From: Bacillus horti
GTDB lineage: Bacteria; Bacillota; Bacilli; Caldalkalibacillales; JCM-10596
Direction of reading: 5' to 3'
NCBI RefSeq assembly: GCF_030813115.1
Contig: NZ_JAUSTY010000004.1
Span: forward strand, 124,001 to 188,000
DNA length: 64,000 bases
The position numbers were made by a program, and so were the translations under genes. Below, piece by piece: positions 1 to 10,642 of the stretch. The notes beneath the pieces were generated by a model. It made no database searches. It was not told the DNA's origin and saw only the letters and a program-made list of their open reading frames with translations. How positions within the stretch are numbered: position 1 is the stretch's first letter; each line of letters opens with the position of its first letter.

Positions 1-321
1 CTCATTCACATTCATATTTGTTTGTGTACCGCTACCTGTTTGCCATACGGCTAAAGGGAAATGCTCATTCCACTGACCAGCAATGATTTCATCTGCTGCT
101 GAAACGATAGCTTCGGCCTTTTCTGCTTCAAGCCTCCCAAGCTGTTGATTGACGGTAGCTGCGCTTTTTTTGAGCATAGCAAAAACTTGGATTAGCTCAA
201 TTGGCATGAGCTCTTCACCGATTCTAAAGTTCTCTATACTTCTCTGAGTTTGGGGCCCCCACCATTTATCTGTGGGTACATTTATTTCTCCAATCGTATC
301 TTTTTCAACTCTGTATTTCAT
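1..321 (-). CDS. fumC: Class II fumarate hydratase, N-terminal part (runs off window)
   Basis: The reverse strand starts [16 protein letters not shown] and continues into [15 protein letters not shown] and [15 protein letters not shown], the conserved N-terminal and substrate-site blocks of class II fumarases. The family interconverts fumarate and malate in the TCA cycle as a soluble tetramer. About 107 residues are visible; the rest, including the SS-loop, lies before base 1. A GAGGTG ribosome site stands about 8 bases before the ATG at 321. Aspartase and argininosuccinate lyase share the fold, but this N-terminal block is typical of FumC (CitG in Bacillus). Confidence 0.9.
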   Translation of the reverse strand, partial: MKYRVEKDTIGEINVPTDKWWGPQTQRSIENFRIGEELMPIELIQVFAMLKKSAATVNQQLGRLEAEKAEAIVSAADEIIAGQWNEHFPLAVWQTGSGTQTNMNVNE

Positions 322-540
322 GCTTTTTTCACCTCATTGTCATCTTGTTAATCGAGACTTAATAGATACTAGTAGCTATTCCCCTTTTTATTTTTCTATA
401 ATCGAATCTTATTCCAAATCAAGATCAAATATCTTCAAAATTTTACAGGAAAGTAATAGCTTCGTAGAGAAATTTGTAGTTTAGAGTAGGAAAAATGAAT
501 AGGAAGAGCTACAGAAACGGTAAGAGTAGGGGGAGTATCC

Positions 541-990
541 GTGGAGTACATGAAAGGATTAAGAAAGCTAATTGGTACTAAACCTGTTATTATGGCGGGT
601 TCATGTGTTATTGTAAAGAATTGTGAGGATAGGCTTCTTTTTCAGCAGAGGTCAGACACCGGGGAATGGGGGCTTCCTGGAGGGGCGCTTGAGCTAGGAG
701 AATCACTTGAGGAAGCAGCAAAAAGAGAATTGTTTGAGGAGACAGGATTAATCGTTAAAACTATGAAGCTATTAGCTGTTCTTTCTGGTCAGGAAATGTA
801 CTTCAAATATCCTCATGGTGATGAAGTATATAACGTAACGGCTGTATACGAGACTACAGAGGTGGAAGGGAGTTTAGTTATGAACGATGGTGAAAGTACA
901 AAACTACTCTATTTGTCTGTTGACGAAGCTCAAATGAATTTAAACTCAGTAGCTTATCAAATTTTAAAGAAAACAGGCTATCTAAAGTAA
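541..990 (+). CDS. Nudix hydrolase
   Basis: 149 residues. The Nudix box is complete: GGALELGESLEEAAKREL followed by FEETGL (about residues 46-70), matching GX5EX7REUXEEXGU. The family hydrolyses nucleoside diphosphates linked to another moiety, with metal bound by the REXXEE glutamates. The W-G-L-P-G-G lead-in is typical of MutT/ADP-ribose pyrophosphatase-like enzymes, but the substrate cannot be told. The start is a GTG with a GGGGGAG site just upstream; an in-frame ATG at codon 4 is the alternative. A second Nudix gene lies 2 kb downstream. Confidence 0.85.
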   Translation: MEYMKGLRKLIGTKPVIMAGSCVIVKNCEDRLLFQQRSDTGEWGLPGGALELGESLEEAAKRELFEETGLIVKTMKLLAVLSGQEMYFKYPHGDEVYNVTAVYETTEVEGSLVMNDGESTKLLYLSVDEAQMNLNSVAYQILKKTGYLK

Positions 991-1041
991 AGGGTAGTTA
1001 GTCGTATTTATTACTTTAATGAAAAAAAAGGAGTATAATAG

Positions 1042-1212
1042 ATGGGGAATTTTTTAGAAAACGCAGGATATGTTCTAACAGCTATAATCTTAGGTATTAT
1101 TTCTTTTTTTACTCAAGAAATTGTTACCTATTTTATGTTGGGTATGATTTTGATTGCCCTAATTAACATTCTTAATGTACTAAAGGTCATTTCAAAGAAA
1201 TTAAATTATTAA
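1042..1212 (+). CDS. Small two-helix membrane protein
   Basis: A 56-residue frame starting MGNFLENAGYVLTAIILG, with a good AAAAGGAG ribosome site 10 bases before the ATG. Two hydrophobic stretches (about residues 9-23 and 29-48) are separated by the short polar S-F-F-T-Q-E loop, and the tail is basic (K-V-I-S-K-K). It sits alone between a Nudix gene and a kinase gene, 28 bases before the latter. I do not recognise a family; the ribosome site and membrane pattern are the support. Confidence 0.55.
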   Translation: MGNFLENAGYVLTAIILGIISFFTQEIVTYFMLGMILIALINILNVLKVISKKLNY

Positions 1213-1240
1213 GCTCAGACCACTTTAGAGGAGAAGGACG

Positions 1241-2173
1241 ATGAAACAAACAAACGTAGAACAACTAATTTTACATATCCCTTTGCTAAAAAACGCAAAA
1301 AGAATCACTCAAATAAATAAAGGCTATTCCCATGATCAAAAGCTTCTTGTCCTGCTTGAGAATGATGAAAAAGCTCTTCTGAGATTAGCAAAGCAAGAGG
1401 AGTTTAAAGCTAAGGAGCAGGAGTTTCAGCATTTAGAGGCTTTACAAGGCTTTGGTGTAAAATGTCCCCAACCATTAGCAGTAGGACGAATACCCGAGCT
1501 TGATTACTGCTACTTTCTTTTGAGCTTTTTGGAAGGAGAGGATGCACAGGAGGAGCTTCCTCAGCTTGAGGAGGGGGTTCAGTATAGGATCGGGCTTGAG
1601 GCAGGACAGGATTTAGCAAGGATCCATCAGTATGTAGCTCAGTCAAATCTACCTTCTTGGTATGAAACGAAAAGTAAAAAAAGTGATCGATACATAGAAG
1701 CGTATAAGAATTGTGGGATAACATTCCCTTATGAAAAAGAGACTTTACAGTTTATCGCTGAGAACAGTAAATATATGAAGGACAGACCTAATCTGTTTCA
1801 GCATGATGATTTCACCTGTGGAAACCTCATTGTGAAGGATCAATCGTATGGTGGGGTCATTGATTTTGGTCGCTTTGATTGGGGAGACCCAATTCATGAA
1901 TTTATAAAAGTGGGTCTTTTTAGTACGGAGGTCAGTATTCCTTTTAGTATCGGTCAGATTAAAGGGTATTTCAAAGAAGGAATTCCAGAGTACTTTTGGA
2001 GGCTCTACACCTTATATATGGCGATGGCTGTTATCTCCTCTATCGTGTGGAACAACAAATTTTTCCCGGAACAAAATGATGAGATGCTCGCCCGATTAAT
2101 TCGAGTAACAGAGGATCATAAAGGCTTTCAAGAGCTAAAGCCAACTTGGTTTAACGAACAATATGAAGGATAG
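1241..2173 (+). CDS. Aminoglycoside phosphotransferase-fold kinase
   Basis: 310 residues of the APH/choline kinase fold. The Brenner motif HDDFTCGNL (His188, Asp190) and the metal-binding IDFGRFDWGDP (Asp208) are present. The nucleotide-fold half carries K-A-L-L-R-L-A and the hinge Y-C-Y-F-L-L-S-F-L-E-G-E. Such enzymes phosphorylate hydroxyls of aminoglycosides, macrolides, sugars or choline; the substrate is not deducible. The start has an AGAGGAG site. It overlaps or abuts a second APH-fold gene and then a Nudix gene, so the three are probably co-transcribed. Confidence 0.85.
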   Translation: MKQTNVEQLILHIPLLKNAKRITQINKGYSHDQKLLVLLENDEKALLRLAKQEEFKAKEQEFQHLEALQGFGVKCPQPLAVGRIPELDYCYFLLSFLEGEDAQEELPQLEEGVQYRIGLEAGQDLARIHQYVAQSNLPSWYETKSKKSDRYIEAYKNCGITFPYEKETLQFIAENSKYMKDRPNLFQHDDFTCGNLIVKDQSYGGVIDFGRFDWGDPIHEFIKVGLFSTEVSIPFSIGQIKGYFKEGIPEYFWRLYTLYMAMAVISSIVWNNKFFPEQNDEMLARLIRVTEDHKGFQELKPTWFNEQYEG

Positions 2174-2195
2174 AGAAGGGGATGAGACGATCACA

Positions 2196-2987
2196 GTGAA
2201 TATAAAAGAGAACCTTCCTAGTGAGTTGAAAAGGTTGATTGGAGACGCGACCTGGCAGCAAAGCCAAGTAGGACATTCAGGAACAGACGTGTATAAGCTA
2301 ACAAAGCTAGCAGACGCAGAATCAGCCTACCTTAAAATAGCCAAAGATAACAACGACCAGGAATCATTACGGCGTGATGTAGAAGTATTACATTGGCTAG
2401 AAGGAAAGCTTCCAGTTCCACAGGTATACGCTTACTTCGAAGATATAGATAATGGTTATCTGCTTATGTCTGAGATCAAAGGTCAGCATGGGGCTACACA
2501 GGAGCTGCTAGAGAATCCCGAGCTTCTGGTTCGCTGTTATGCAGATGGACTTAGAGATATTCATTCTATTGCCATAGAGAATTGTCCCTTTAATCAAAGC
2601 GTAGAGGTTAAAGTAGAGCTTGCTAATAAAAGAGTACAGCTAGGCTTAGTGGATGAAGGTGATTTTGAAGAGGAATACAAAGGCTTTTCAGTAGAGAAGT
2701 TATTTACTCAACTAAAGAAGACAAGACCTACTACGGAAGATATTGTGTTTACTCATGGAGATTATTGCTTACCCAATCTGATTATACAAGAGAATGAAGT
2801 TAGTGGGTTCATAGATTTGGGTAGAGCTGGATTAGCTGATCGATATCAAGATATCGCTTTAGCAGTTAGAAGCTTAAAGCACAACAATCTAGGCCAATGG
2901 GTCGACTCTTTTCTTGATTGCTATGGGCTTCAGTCTATCGATCAGGAAAAGGTGAAGTTTTACATCCTACTCGATGAATTCTTCTGA
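2196..2987 (+). CDS. APH(3')-like aminoglycoside phosphotransferase family protein
   Basis: The motifs HGDYCLPNLI (His187, Asp189) and GFIDLGRAGLADRYQDIALA are the classic catalytic and metal-binding blocks of aminoglycoside 3'-phosphotransferases, closer to resistance enzymes than the preceding gene. I chose the GTG at 2196 (263 residues, M-N-I-K-E-N-L-P) because an AGAAGGGG site precedes it. An in-frame ATG at 2163, overlapping the previous gene, has no ribosome site. A C-terminal I-L-L-D-E-F-F ends it, as in complete family members. Whether it confers resistance is unknown; chromosomal homologues are often cryptic. Confidence 0.8.
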   Translation: MNIKENLPSELKRLIGDATWQQSQVGHSGTDVYKLTKLADAESAYLKIAKDNNDQESLRRDVEVLHWLEGKLPVPQVYAYFEDIDNGYLLMSEIKGQHGATQELLENPELLVRCYADGLRDIHSIAIENCPFNQSVEVKVELANKRVQLGLVDEGDFEEEYKGFSVEKLFTQLKKTRPTTEDIVFTHGDYCLPNLIIQENEVSGFIDLGRAGLADRYQDIALAVRSLKHNNLGQWVDSFLDCYGLQSIDQEKVKFYILLDEFF

Positions 2988-3000
2988 TGGAGGTGCTAAC

Positions 3001-3450
3001 ATGATACGCCAAGCAGTTGGAGGCTTCGTATGGTGGGGAGAAAAGCTCTTACTTATTGAAAAAGTAGAGTTGTCCGATACTCTAAGTAACAAAAAAGATA
3101 ATATTAAATCCGAATGGGATATTCCCAAGGGTGGAGTGAAAACATCGGATACAAACCTAGAGCGCGCATTGCTGCGAGAGCTAGAAGAGGAGACAGGATC
3201 TGTAGCTTACTCGATACAGTTTAAATATCCTGAGCAGCTAACCTTTACATTTCCCAAATCAGTACAAGAGAAAATAGGATTTATCTCTCAGAGCACGAAT
3301 CTTTTTCATGTGAATTATATAGGAGATGGTACAGACCTCATACCCAACGATTCTGAAATTCGGCAGGTGATGTTTGTTCCAGTTGAAGAGGCGCTTAATA
3401 AGTTGACCCATGCAGAAACAAAGAAATTTATTACAAACATTATTCTATAA
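3001..3450 (+). CDS. Nudix hydrolase
   Basis: 149 residues from the ATG at 3001, which follows GGAGGTG by 5 bases; the frame is open back to 2974 inside the previous gene. W-D-I-P-K-G-G-V-K opens the Nudix helix, ending RELEEETGS. The spacing between GG and RE is slightly longer than in the strict signature, as in diadenosine-polyphosphate-type Nudix proteins. It is likely translated with the upstream APH-like gene (13-base gap). The substrate is unknown. Confidence 0.8.
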   Translation: MIRQAVGGFVWWGEKLLLIEKVELSDTLSNKKDNIKSEWDIPKGGVKTSDTNLERALLRELEEETGSVAYSIQFKYPEQLTFTFPKSVQEKIGFISQSTNLFHVNYIGDGTDLIPNDSEIRQVMFVPVEEALNKLTHAETKKFITNIIL

Positions 3451-3528
3451 GTAGGTGGAATAGATGATGTAGCAAAACTATTTGCAGGACTCTAATGGAA
3501 AAAGGTCCATTGATGAAGGGGGATGAGG

Positions 3529-4014
3529 ATGATACGTAAAGACTCAGGTTATTTTTGGCTGATAAGTGGACTTCTAGTTTTAGCTGTCGTTGTGTATACA
3601 ATAATAGACTTTAATCAAGCTCAAGCTGAAATCAATGAAGCAAGTCTGCTAGAAGCTACAAGTACATCAGAAGTAAAACCGTACGATTCAGGGACCTTTA
3701 GCAAAATAAGCTATTCTTTTCTTATTCAGCTATCGCCTGATATGACAAAGCAGGATATTGGTCAGATTAAAATACAAACTATTTTTCCTGAGGAAGCGAT
3801 TCATATCCTAGGGCATTCAGCTAGTGGGATTAATCAGGGTGGACTTAAAGAAGTGAATGAGGAAAAAGGAATGTATGAATACCAATATTCCTTCGGTGGA
3901 GATCATTTGACTGAAGCTGATTTAACTAGACTTCAAGAGCTGGCACCTCTTGTTCAATTGAATCTTAGTTATAAGAAAAAAGACGTTATACTTAGTTACA
4001 ATGGAGATTCATAG
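3529..4014 (+). CDS. Membrane-anchored hypothetical protein
   Basis: 161 residues starting MIRKDSGYFWLISG; AAGGGGG lies 7 bases before this ATG, a better distance than for the in-frame ATG two codons earlier. One transmembrane anchor (about residues 9-26, LISGLLVLAVVVYTII) is followed by an extracytoplasmic mixed alpha/beta domain of about 130 residues without cysteines. No family is recognised. An HD-hydrolase gene follows after about 95 bases. Confidence 0.6.
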   Translation: MIRKDSGYFWLISGLLVLAVVVYTIIDFNQAQAEINEASLLEATSTSEVKPYDSGTFSKISYSFLIQLSPDMTKQDIGQIKIQTIFPEEAIHILGHSASGINQGGLKEVNEEKGMYEYQYSFGGDHLTEADLTRLQELAPLVQLNLSYKKKDVILSYNGDS

Positions 4015-4108
4015 ATCCTACTTTGAAATACAAGCTTGTATTTAGCTTTGTGGACTGCAGCCTTAATGATAAAATATAATAAAACAGCAGAGAAAGAGTG
4101 GTATTGAT

Positions 4109-4705
4109 ATGTTATCCGAACGATTACAGCAGCAAGTTACATTCCTTATGGAAATTGATAAAGTAAAGCAGGTCTTTCGAAGATCATTTCTAACGGACAA
4201 ATCACGTAATGAAAACGACGCAGAGCATTCCTGGCATCTTGCTGTATATGCGATTTTACTTGCAGAATACTCAAAGCACGATAATTTGGACTTATTGAAA
4301 GTACTTAGAATGATTCTTATTCATGATCTTGTCGAGATCGATGCCGGAGATACGTTCGCTTACGATGTAAAAGGATATGAGGATAAAGCAGAGAGAGAAG
4401 AAAAGGCGGCAAAGCGGATTTTTGGTCTTTTACCAAATGATCAAGGAGAAGAGTTCTACCAGCTTTGGACAGAGTTTGAGGAGATGCAAACTATTGAAGC
4501 TAAATATGCAGCAAGTCTAGATCGTCTTCAGCCTTTGCTTCAGAATTACTTTACTCAAGGGGCATCATGGCAGGAGCATAACATCACAAGTGCTATGGTG
4601 CTTGAACGTAACAAGCATATTAGGGATGGCTCTGAGGAGCTATGGAGCTTAGTAGAGTATCTAGTTGAGGAATCTGTAAAGAACGGATATTTGATCAGGT
4701 CTTAA
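4109..4705 (+). CDS. HD-domain hydrolase (YfbR-like)
   Basis: 198 residues with the metal-binding HD pattern: AEHSWHLAVYAIL (His about 45), then ILIHDLVEIDAGD (His-Asp about 73) and a later Asp in SLDRLQPLL. This arrangement is that of the HD_3 / 5'-deoxynucleotidase YfbR-like group, which dephosphorylate nucleoside monophosphates. The ribosome site is modest (AGAAAGAGTGG). A terminator lies about 150 bases downstream. The phosphohydrolase fold is secure; the substrate is inference. Confidence 0.75.
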   Translation: MLSERLQQQVTFLMEIDKVKQVFRRSFLTDKSRNENDAEHSWHLAVYAILLAEYSKHDNLDLLKVLRMILIHDLVEIDAGDTFAYDVKGYEDKAEREEKAAKRIFGLLPNDQGEEFYQLWTEFEEMQTIEAKYAASLDRLQPLLQNYFTQGASWQEHNITSAMVLERNKHIRDGSEELWSLVEYLVEESVKNGYLIRS

Positions 4706-4851
4706 GATACCTGAGATTTTTCTTGCATAGAGTATGGACTCCATGAATTGAAACTAAATAGGGAATAAACAAGTATCTGTCTATGTGATTAGTAAAGAAC
4801 AAACCTGCGTTAGGAAGTAGAACGAAATGGATTCAGCTTGTATGAAGTACA

Positions 4852-4892
4852 AACTCCCACATCTAAACTTCAGTAAGAAGTGGGAGTTTTTT
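4852..4892 (+). terminator. Rho-independent terminator
   Basis: ACTCCCAC pairs with GTGGGAGT across a 21-base loop and is followed by TTTTTT. It ends the rightward genes before the leftward sigma/anti-sigma pair. Confidence 0.75.
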
Positions 4893-4931
4893 ATGATCCT
4901 AATGTTTCGCTTGAGCTAATAGTATCAAAAT

Positions 4932-5999
4932 TTATTTGCCCCTAGGGTCTTCAGTCTCCCAATGACCATCGGTATTTCTAATGTAATAGAAATAAGGTAT
5001 ATCTTCATGATTTAGGACAATGACGTAGCCCTCTGACTCATCGTTGTTCAGATACACAAAAGGAGCATCAGTTCGTTCAACTTCTCTATCTATAGTAGTC
5101 AATACAGGTCTCAAAAGATTTTTATATATAAAAGAATAAAGCTCCTTGTTACTTTCTAGTTCATTGAAATTCTTAAAGGAATAATTATTTATGGGGATAC
5201 TAAACTTTTGTGCTACTTCCGCTGCCTCTTTTAAATCTCTCTCGATAAATGTAGGAATAGAGTCTGAAAAAGGCTGAACGTTAATAACGATATCCCCAAT
5301 CATTTGGTCATCCACATACAGAAATAATTTCCAAAGACCGTTATCTGGAAAAGCAAAGAACTGTCTAGCCTGCCAAATTTGATCGTCATAATGCTGTAGC
5401 TCTGTGTCAGGAACAAGTGTAACGGATTCGCTAGGATAATCAAAATTTTGGGCAGTGACTTTAAACTGCTGACCATCTATTTCTTCAGAAGGATTTAAAA
5501 TATACCAGTTGTTAGAGTATCCCTCTTCGGCAAAAAAGAACCTTGGTAAAGACGGATCCTGTGGGGATGTTTCGATATGAGGAATCGCTTCAGATAGCAC
5601 CTCTGTGATTTCTAATCCATACTCTTCCTCATCGCCTATAGCATAAACTGGCGAAGAATCTTCAGGTCCGGAGCGTATTTCAAAAACGGGGCTTTCCTCC
5701 CACACTTCAGGTGCTTCACCAGTAAGCTGCTGATGATCTTGAGAATTTGTAAATGGTAAAGGAAAAGAGAGTTCAGATTGAGACACCCAATTGGCGCTTA
5801 GGATGATGGCAAGGATCATCGGAACCGTGATCATGGCACGTCTTATCCATTTAATACGATGTTCTCTAGCTTCAATCTGTTCAATCTGTTCCATGATTTC
5901 AGATAAATTTGCTGAGGAACGCTCTTCATTCATTTGAAATGCAGGTGGTTGATCAAGAAGCTGTTCAAGTAAGTGAAATTCATTATGATTCTTTCTCAT
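4932..5999 (-). CDS. Membrane-bound partner of the ECF sigma factor (probable anti-sigma factor)
   Basis: 355 residues: a charged cytoplasmic N-terminus (1-50, with E-Q-I-E-Q-I-E-A-R), one transmembrane helix (about 52-70, MITVPMILAIILSANWV), then an extracytoplasmic domain of about 280 residues. Its G-L-W-K-L-F-L-Y-V-D-D and D-I-V-I-N-V strands recall DUF4871-type proteins. It overlaps the sigma gene by 17 bases, the usual arrangement for a co-translated anti-sigma factor. No zinc-binding HXXXCXXC motif is seen in the N-terminus, so it is not a ZAS-type anti-sigma. The role is inferred from position and topology. Confidence 0.65.
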   Translation of the reverse strand: MRKNHNEFHLLEQLLDQPPAFQMNEERSSANLSEIMEQIEQIEAREHRIKWIRRAMITVPMILAIILSANWVSQSELSFPLPFTNSQDHQQLTGEAPEVWEESPVFEIRSGPEDSSPVYAIGDEEEYGLEITEVLSEAIPHIETSPQDPSLPRFFFAEEGYSNNWYILNPSEEIDGQQFKVTAQNFDYPSESVTLVPDTELQHYDDQIWQARQFFAFPDNGLWKLFLYVDDQMIGDIVINVQPFSDSIPTFIERDLKEAAEVAQKFSIPINNYSFKNFNELESNKELYSFIYKNLLRPVLTTIDREVERTDAPFVYLNNDESEGYVIVLNHEDIPYFYYIRNTDGHWETEDPRGK

Positions 6000-6504
6000 A
6001 CCAAATCCCCTCCTCTTTCTGTACTGAAGCCATGAGCTTTTTTATAGCTCTATGAAGCGTTATTTTTACCTTGCTTTCCTTCCAGCCTAAGATTACAGCT
6101 GTTTTCTCAACAGAAAACCCCTGAATCTTGCGCAGAACGATAACCTCTCTATATTCTCTTTTAAGTGTATCCAGCAATCTAAAGATTTCCTTTGCCTCTT
6201 CTTTTATTTCTAGCTTTTCAGGTGGGCCGCTTTCCTCTGAAGCTATATCATATAACCGGTCAATGGAAACAAGTGACATAAATTTCTTTTTCCGTTGATG
6301 ATCTATCACAACATGTCTAGCTATAGTAAATAACAAGCTTTTTGGATTATGTATATGATCAAGCTGATAATGGCTTTTATATAACTTAATAAATACCTCC
6401 TGCAATAAATCCTCAACATCTAGATGACTTGAAAGATAAACGAGAAAATTGAAGACATCTTGGTGATACTCTAAATAAAGCTCCTTCACCTCTTCTTTAT
6501 CCAT
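5983..6504 (-). CDS. ECF-type RNA polymerase sigma factor
   Basis: 173 residues. Region 2 contains YHQDVFNFLVYLSSHLDVEDLLQEVFIKLY (about 13-42), ending in the D-L-L-Q-E-V-F box. Region 4 contains LKREYREVIVLRKIQGFSVEK and a helix-turn-helix ending K-V-K-I-T-L-H-R-A-I. There is no region 1 or 3, as in group 4 sigma factors. GGAGG lies before the ATG at 6504. An ECF-like promoter directly upstream suggests autoregulation. The signal is unknown. Confidence 0.88.
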   Translation of the reverse strand: MDKEEVKELYLEYHQDVFNFLVYLSSHLDVEDLLQEVFIKLYKSHYQLDHIHNPKSLLFTIARHVVIDHQRKKKFMSLVSIDRLYDIASEESGPPEKLEIKEEAKEIFRLLDTLKREYREVIVLRKIQGFSVEKTAVILGWKESKVKITLHRAIKKLMASVQKEEGIWYEKES

Positions 6505-6529
6505 GGCATAACCTCCATTTCTACTACAG

Positions 6530-6557
6530 TAGACGAAATTTATCTAATGAGGTTACA
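6530..6557 (-). promoter_or_regulatory. ECF-sigma-type promoter (autoregulation)
   Basis: Read on the minus strand: -35 TGTAACC, 16-base spacer, -10 CGTCTA, 26 bases before the sigma gene start. Bacillus ECF promoters follow TGAAAC-N16-CGTC, so this is very likely the sigma factor's own target. Confidence 0.65.
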
Positions 6558-6695
6558 CTTTACATTTTTGAAGTCAAGAAGAAATCATGACTGAACAGAT
6601 CATTGGCTGTTAGAGATAGAAAAATCATGGTCTTGCTTCAAGGGCTAGAACATGGTATGATTCAAAACAGACTAATGAAAATTTCATAGAAATTG

Positions 6696-6762
6696 CTCAT
6701 ATAATAGCAGTAATATGGTCTGCAAGTTTCTACCGATCCACCTTAAATGGAGCGACTATGAG
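6696..6762 (+). ncRNA. Guanine (purine) riboswitch aptamer
   Basis: P1 is CTCATA (6696-6701) with TATGAG (6757-6762). The conserved core elements TATAAT, AATATGG, GTTTCTACC, CCTTAAA and GACTA stand in the order and spacing of the purine aptamer. The specificity base equivalent to C74 is C at 6756 (GACTAT), which in this class means guanine/hypoxanthine/xanthine rather than adenine. It lies 235 bases before xpt, and an intrinsic terminator sits between, so purine binding should stop transcription. Confidence 0.93.
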
Positions 6763-6876
6763 TGATAATCGGTGCTACTGTTAGATTAACATAGCTTGTT
6801 TTGAAGCTTGTAAAGCCAGATATTTTACTGATCTAATGGATTGATATTTGGGAGTAGAATTAGCTTCTACTCTATT

Positions 6877-9122
<2,246 letters not shown>

Positions 9123-9161
9123 AGTCAGTTCTCAGACATAAAATTTCATTTATCCAGATAT

Positions 9162-9201
9162 AAACGAAACTATTCTTCGACGAGAGGATGGTTTCGTTTT
9201 T
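9162..9201 (+). terminator. Terminator after the xpt operon
   Basis: AAACGAAAC pairs with GTTTCGTTT, with an inner loop, followed by Ts. A related hairpin occurs at 9591-9630. Confidence 0.7.
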
Positions 9202-9301
9202 GGATAGTTAAAAAATTTATATGTTTATAAGCTATCTAAAAAAAGTGAAGATAAGAGTAATTGCTTTGACTCCGAGGCTAATAAAAGAAGAGGAAGATTT
9301 T

Positions 9302-9535
9302 TTATTGTAGAGAGCGGAGCGTATCAAATTTCCAAAGTACGAAAAACGAAAAGAGAATGACGAAGCTACTACAATAAAGTAAGATTAAAGATATAGAAAT
9401 ATTAAGTGAAAGAGCAACAGAAGTCATACCATATGACAATGGTATTAAACCATTGGAGGCCGTTGACATCATCCCCATTACGCGACCTATTTTATCAGAA
9501 TCTGTTTGTTCTTGAATGATGGCCCTAGTTGGATA
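9302..9535 (-). pseudogene. Remnant of an MFS transporter gene (C-terminal end)
   Basis: The minus strand between stops at 9536 and 9302 reads AIIQEQTDSDKIGRVMGMM, then hydrophobic S-L-I-L-L-Y-C-S and F-F-V-L-W-K-F-D. It aligns by eye with the last 75 residues of the MFS exporter at 30935-32158 (QEDTDPRIMGRVMSII ... LITLWKG). No start, no upstream MFS sequence, and a stop immediately before the match: a fragment of a macrolide-efflux-type MFS gene. Confidence 0.65.
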
Positions 9536-9590
9536 TCATATAAGCAAGATTCTAAGCACGGCATATATAGAGCTATGGTATAATAAACAA

Positions 9591-9630
9591 AATGAAACCG
9601 TTCTTCCTTTTGGGAGAATGGTTTCGTTTT
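9591..9630 (+). terminator. Hairpin with T-run ahead of the 9693 operon
   Basis: AATGAAACCGTTCT pairs with GAGAATGGTTTCGTTTT. It closely resembles the hairpin at 9162-9201. A TATAAT at 9579-9584 stands just upstream, so this could be either a terminator of upstream transcription or a leader attenuator for the operon at 9693. Confidence 0.5.
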
Positions 9631-9692
9631 AGGTAGATCATTTAGAAGATACAAGTTAGAATTTTGTAAAGGGGATAAAGGAGAACAAAGAG

Positions 9693-10640
9693 ATGAAAAC
9701 GATAGCCTATTATCAGGAAAGTATAGATTCTGCTATTCAAGCATTAGGTGGTTATTGGAGACCTTTATCCAGCCTAGCTCGACTGCTTGAAGAAATAGGG
9801 GAGGTTAATGAACTTCTTCTACAGGAAACTAGGGATATGGCTTGGAAGGAAGAATTGGCTGCTGAGCTAACAGATTTATTTTTTATTTCAACCTGTCTGG
9901 CTCATCAGTATGCCGCTCAGTTAGAGAATGAGTATAAGAGAATTCATTGCCCTGTTGTTCCTGAGGAAATGTACGCGGAGCTTGACCAGTTTGAAACTCC
10001 TATTCAAGGGCTACTGCATGTAACCGCCCAAAGTGGTCAGATCGCTCGGATTCTTAATCACTACGAGGGAGACAAGAAGAAAAAGCCAAGTGAGCAGCAT
10101 AAAAGTGTGGCAACCGAAGTAGCACATCTTCATAAGCTACTAATTAAGTTAGCCAATACGGTAGAGGTTAAGCTTTTTGATCATGTTGAAGTCATCATTA
10201 GCCGAAACCTTGTTAGAGATAAAAATAGGTTTGATATCACACATGACCCGATAACTGAAGGTTCAAGGGCAGAGTATTTGCAAGCCTTAAATGAGAATGG
10301 GCAGGACAATACACCAAAGGTGTGGGGAGCCAATGCTTGGGATTCTCAAAAGACCATTGAAGAGAACATTCTTCATTCTCTTCCTACCATTAAAAGGTGG
10401 GTCAAATGTGGACAGGCTGAAGGCATTGAAGCGGTGGTTTTTCAGCTTCCTGGTAAGCTTAAAGAAGCTGATCATATAATTATTACACAGAGAATGATTG
10501 ACTTTATTGGATCGAATATAGATAGTCAAATAGAGCTAACGGCTACAACCTATATTCCGCAAGCTAATGAGCATGTATTTGTCCTTTTAAAAAGAATGAA
10601 TAGGTATTCTAATATCAGAAAGATGGATGGGAGGAAGTAA
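9693..10640 (+). CDS. MazG-like nucleotide pyrophosphohydrolase-fold protein
   Basis: 315 residues. L-A-R-L-L-E-E-I-G-E-V-N-E-L-L followed by E-E-L-A-A-E-L-T-D-L-F-F (about 30-68) is the EEXXE ... EXXD metal site of all-alpha MazG/dUTPase-like NTP pyrophosphohydrolases. A second helical stretch (about 105-180) may be a degenerate repeat without a clear EEXXE. The C-terminal third (about 205-310, K-V-W-G-A-N-A-W-D) is a separate domain I do not recognise. GGAGAAC precedes the ATG. The next gene begins 2 bases after the stop. Confidence 0.65.
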   Translation: MKTIAYYQESIDSAIQALGGYWRPLSSLARLLEEIGEVNELLLQETRDMAWKEELAAELTDLFFISTCLAHQYAAQLENEYKRIHCPVVPEEMYAELDQFETPIQGLLHVTAQSGQIARILNHYEGDKKKKPSEQHKSVATEVAHLHKLLIKLANTVEVKLFDHVEVIISRNLVRDKNRFDITHDPITEGSRAEYLQALNENGQDNTPKVWGANAWDSQKTIEENILHSLPTIKRWVKCGQAEGIEAVVFQLPGKLKEADHIIITQRMIDFIGSNIDSQIELTATTYIPQANEHVFVLLKRMNRYSNIRKMDGRK

Positions 10641-10642
10641 TA

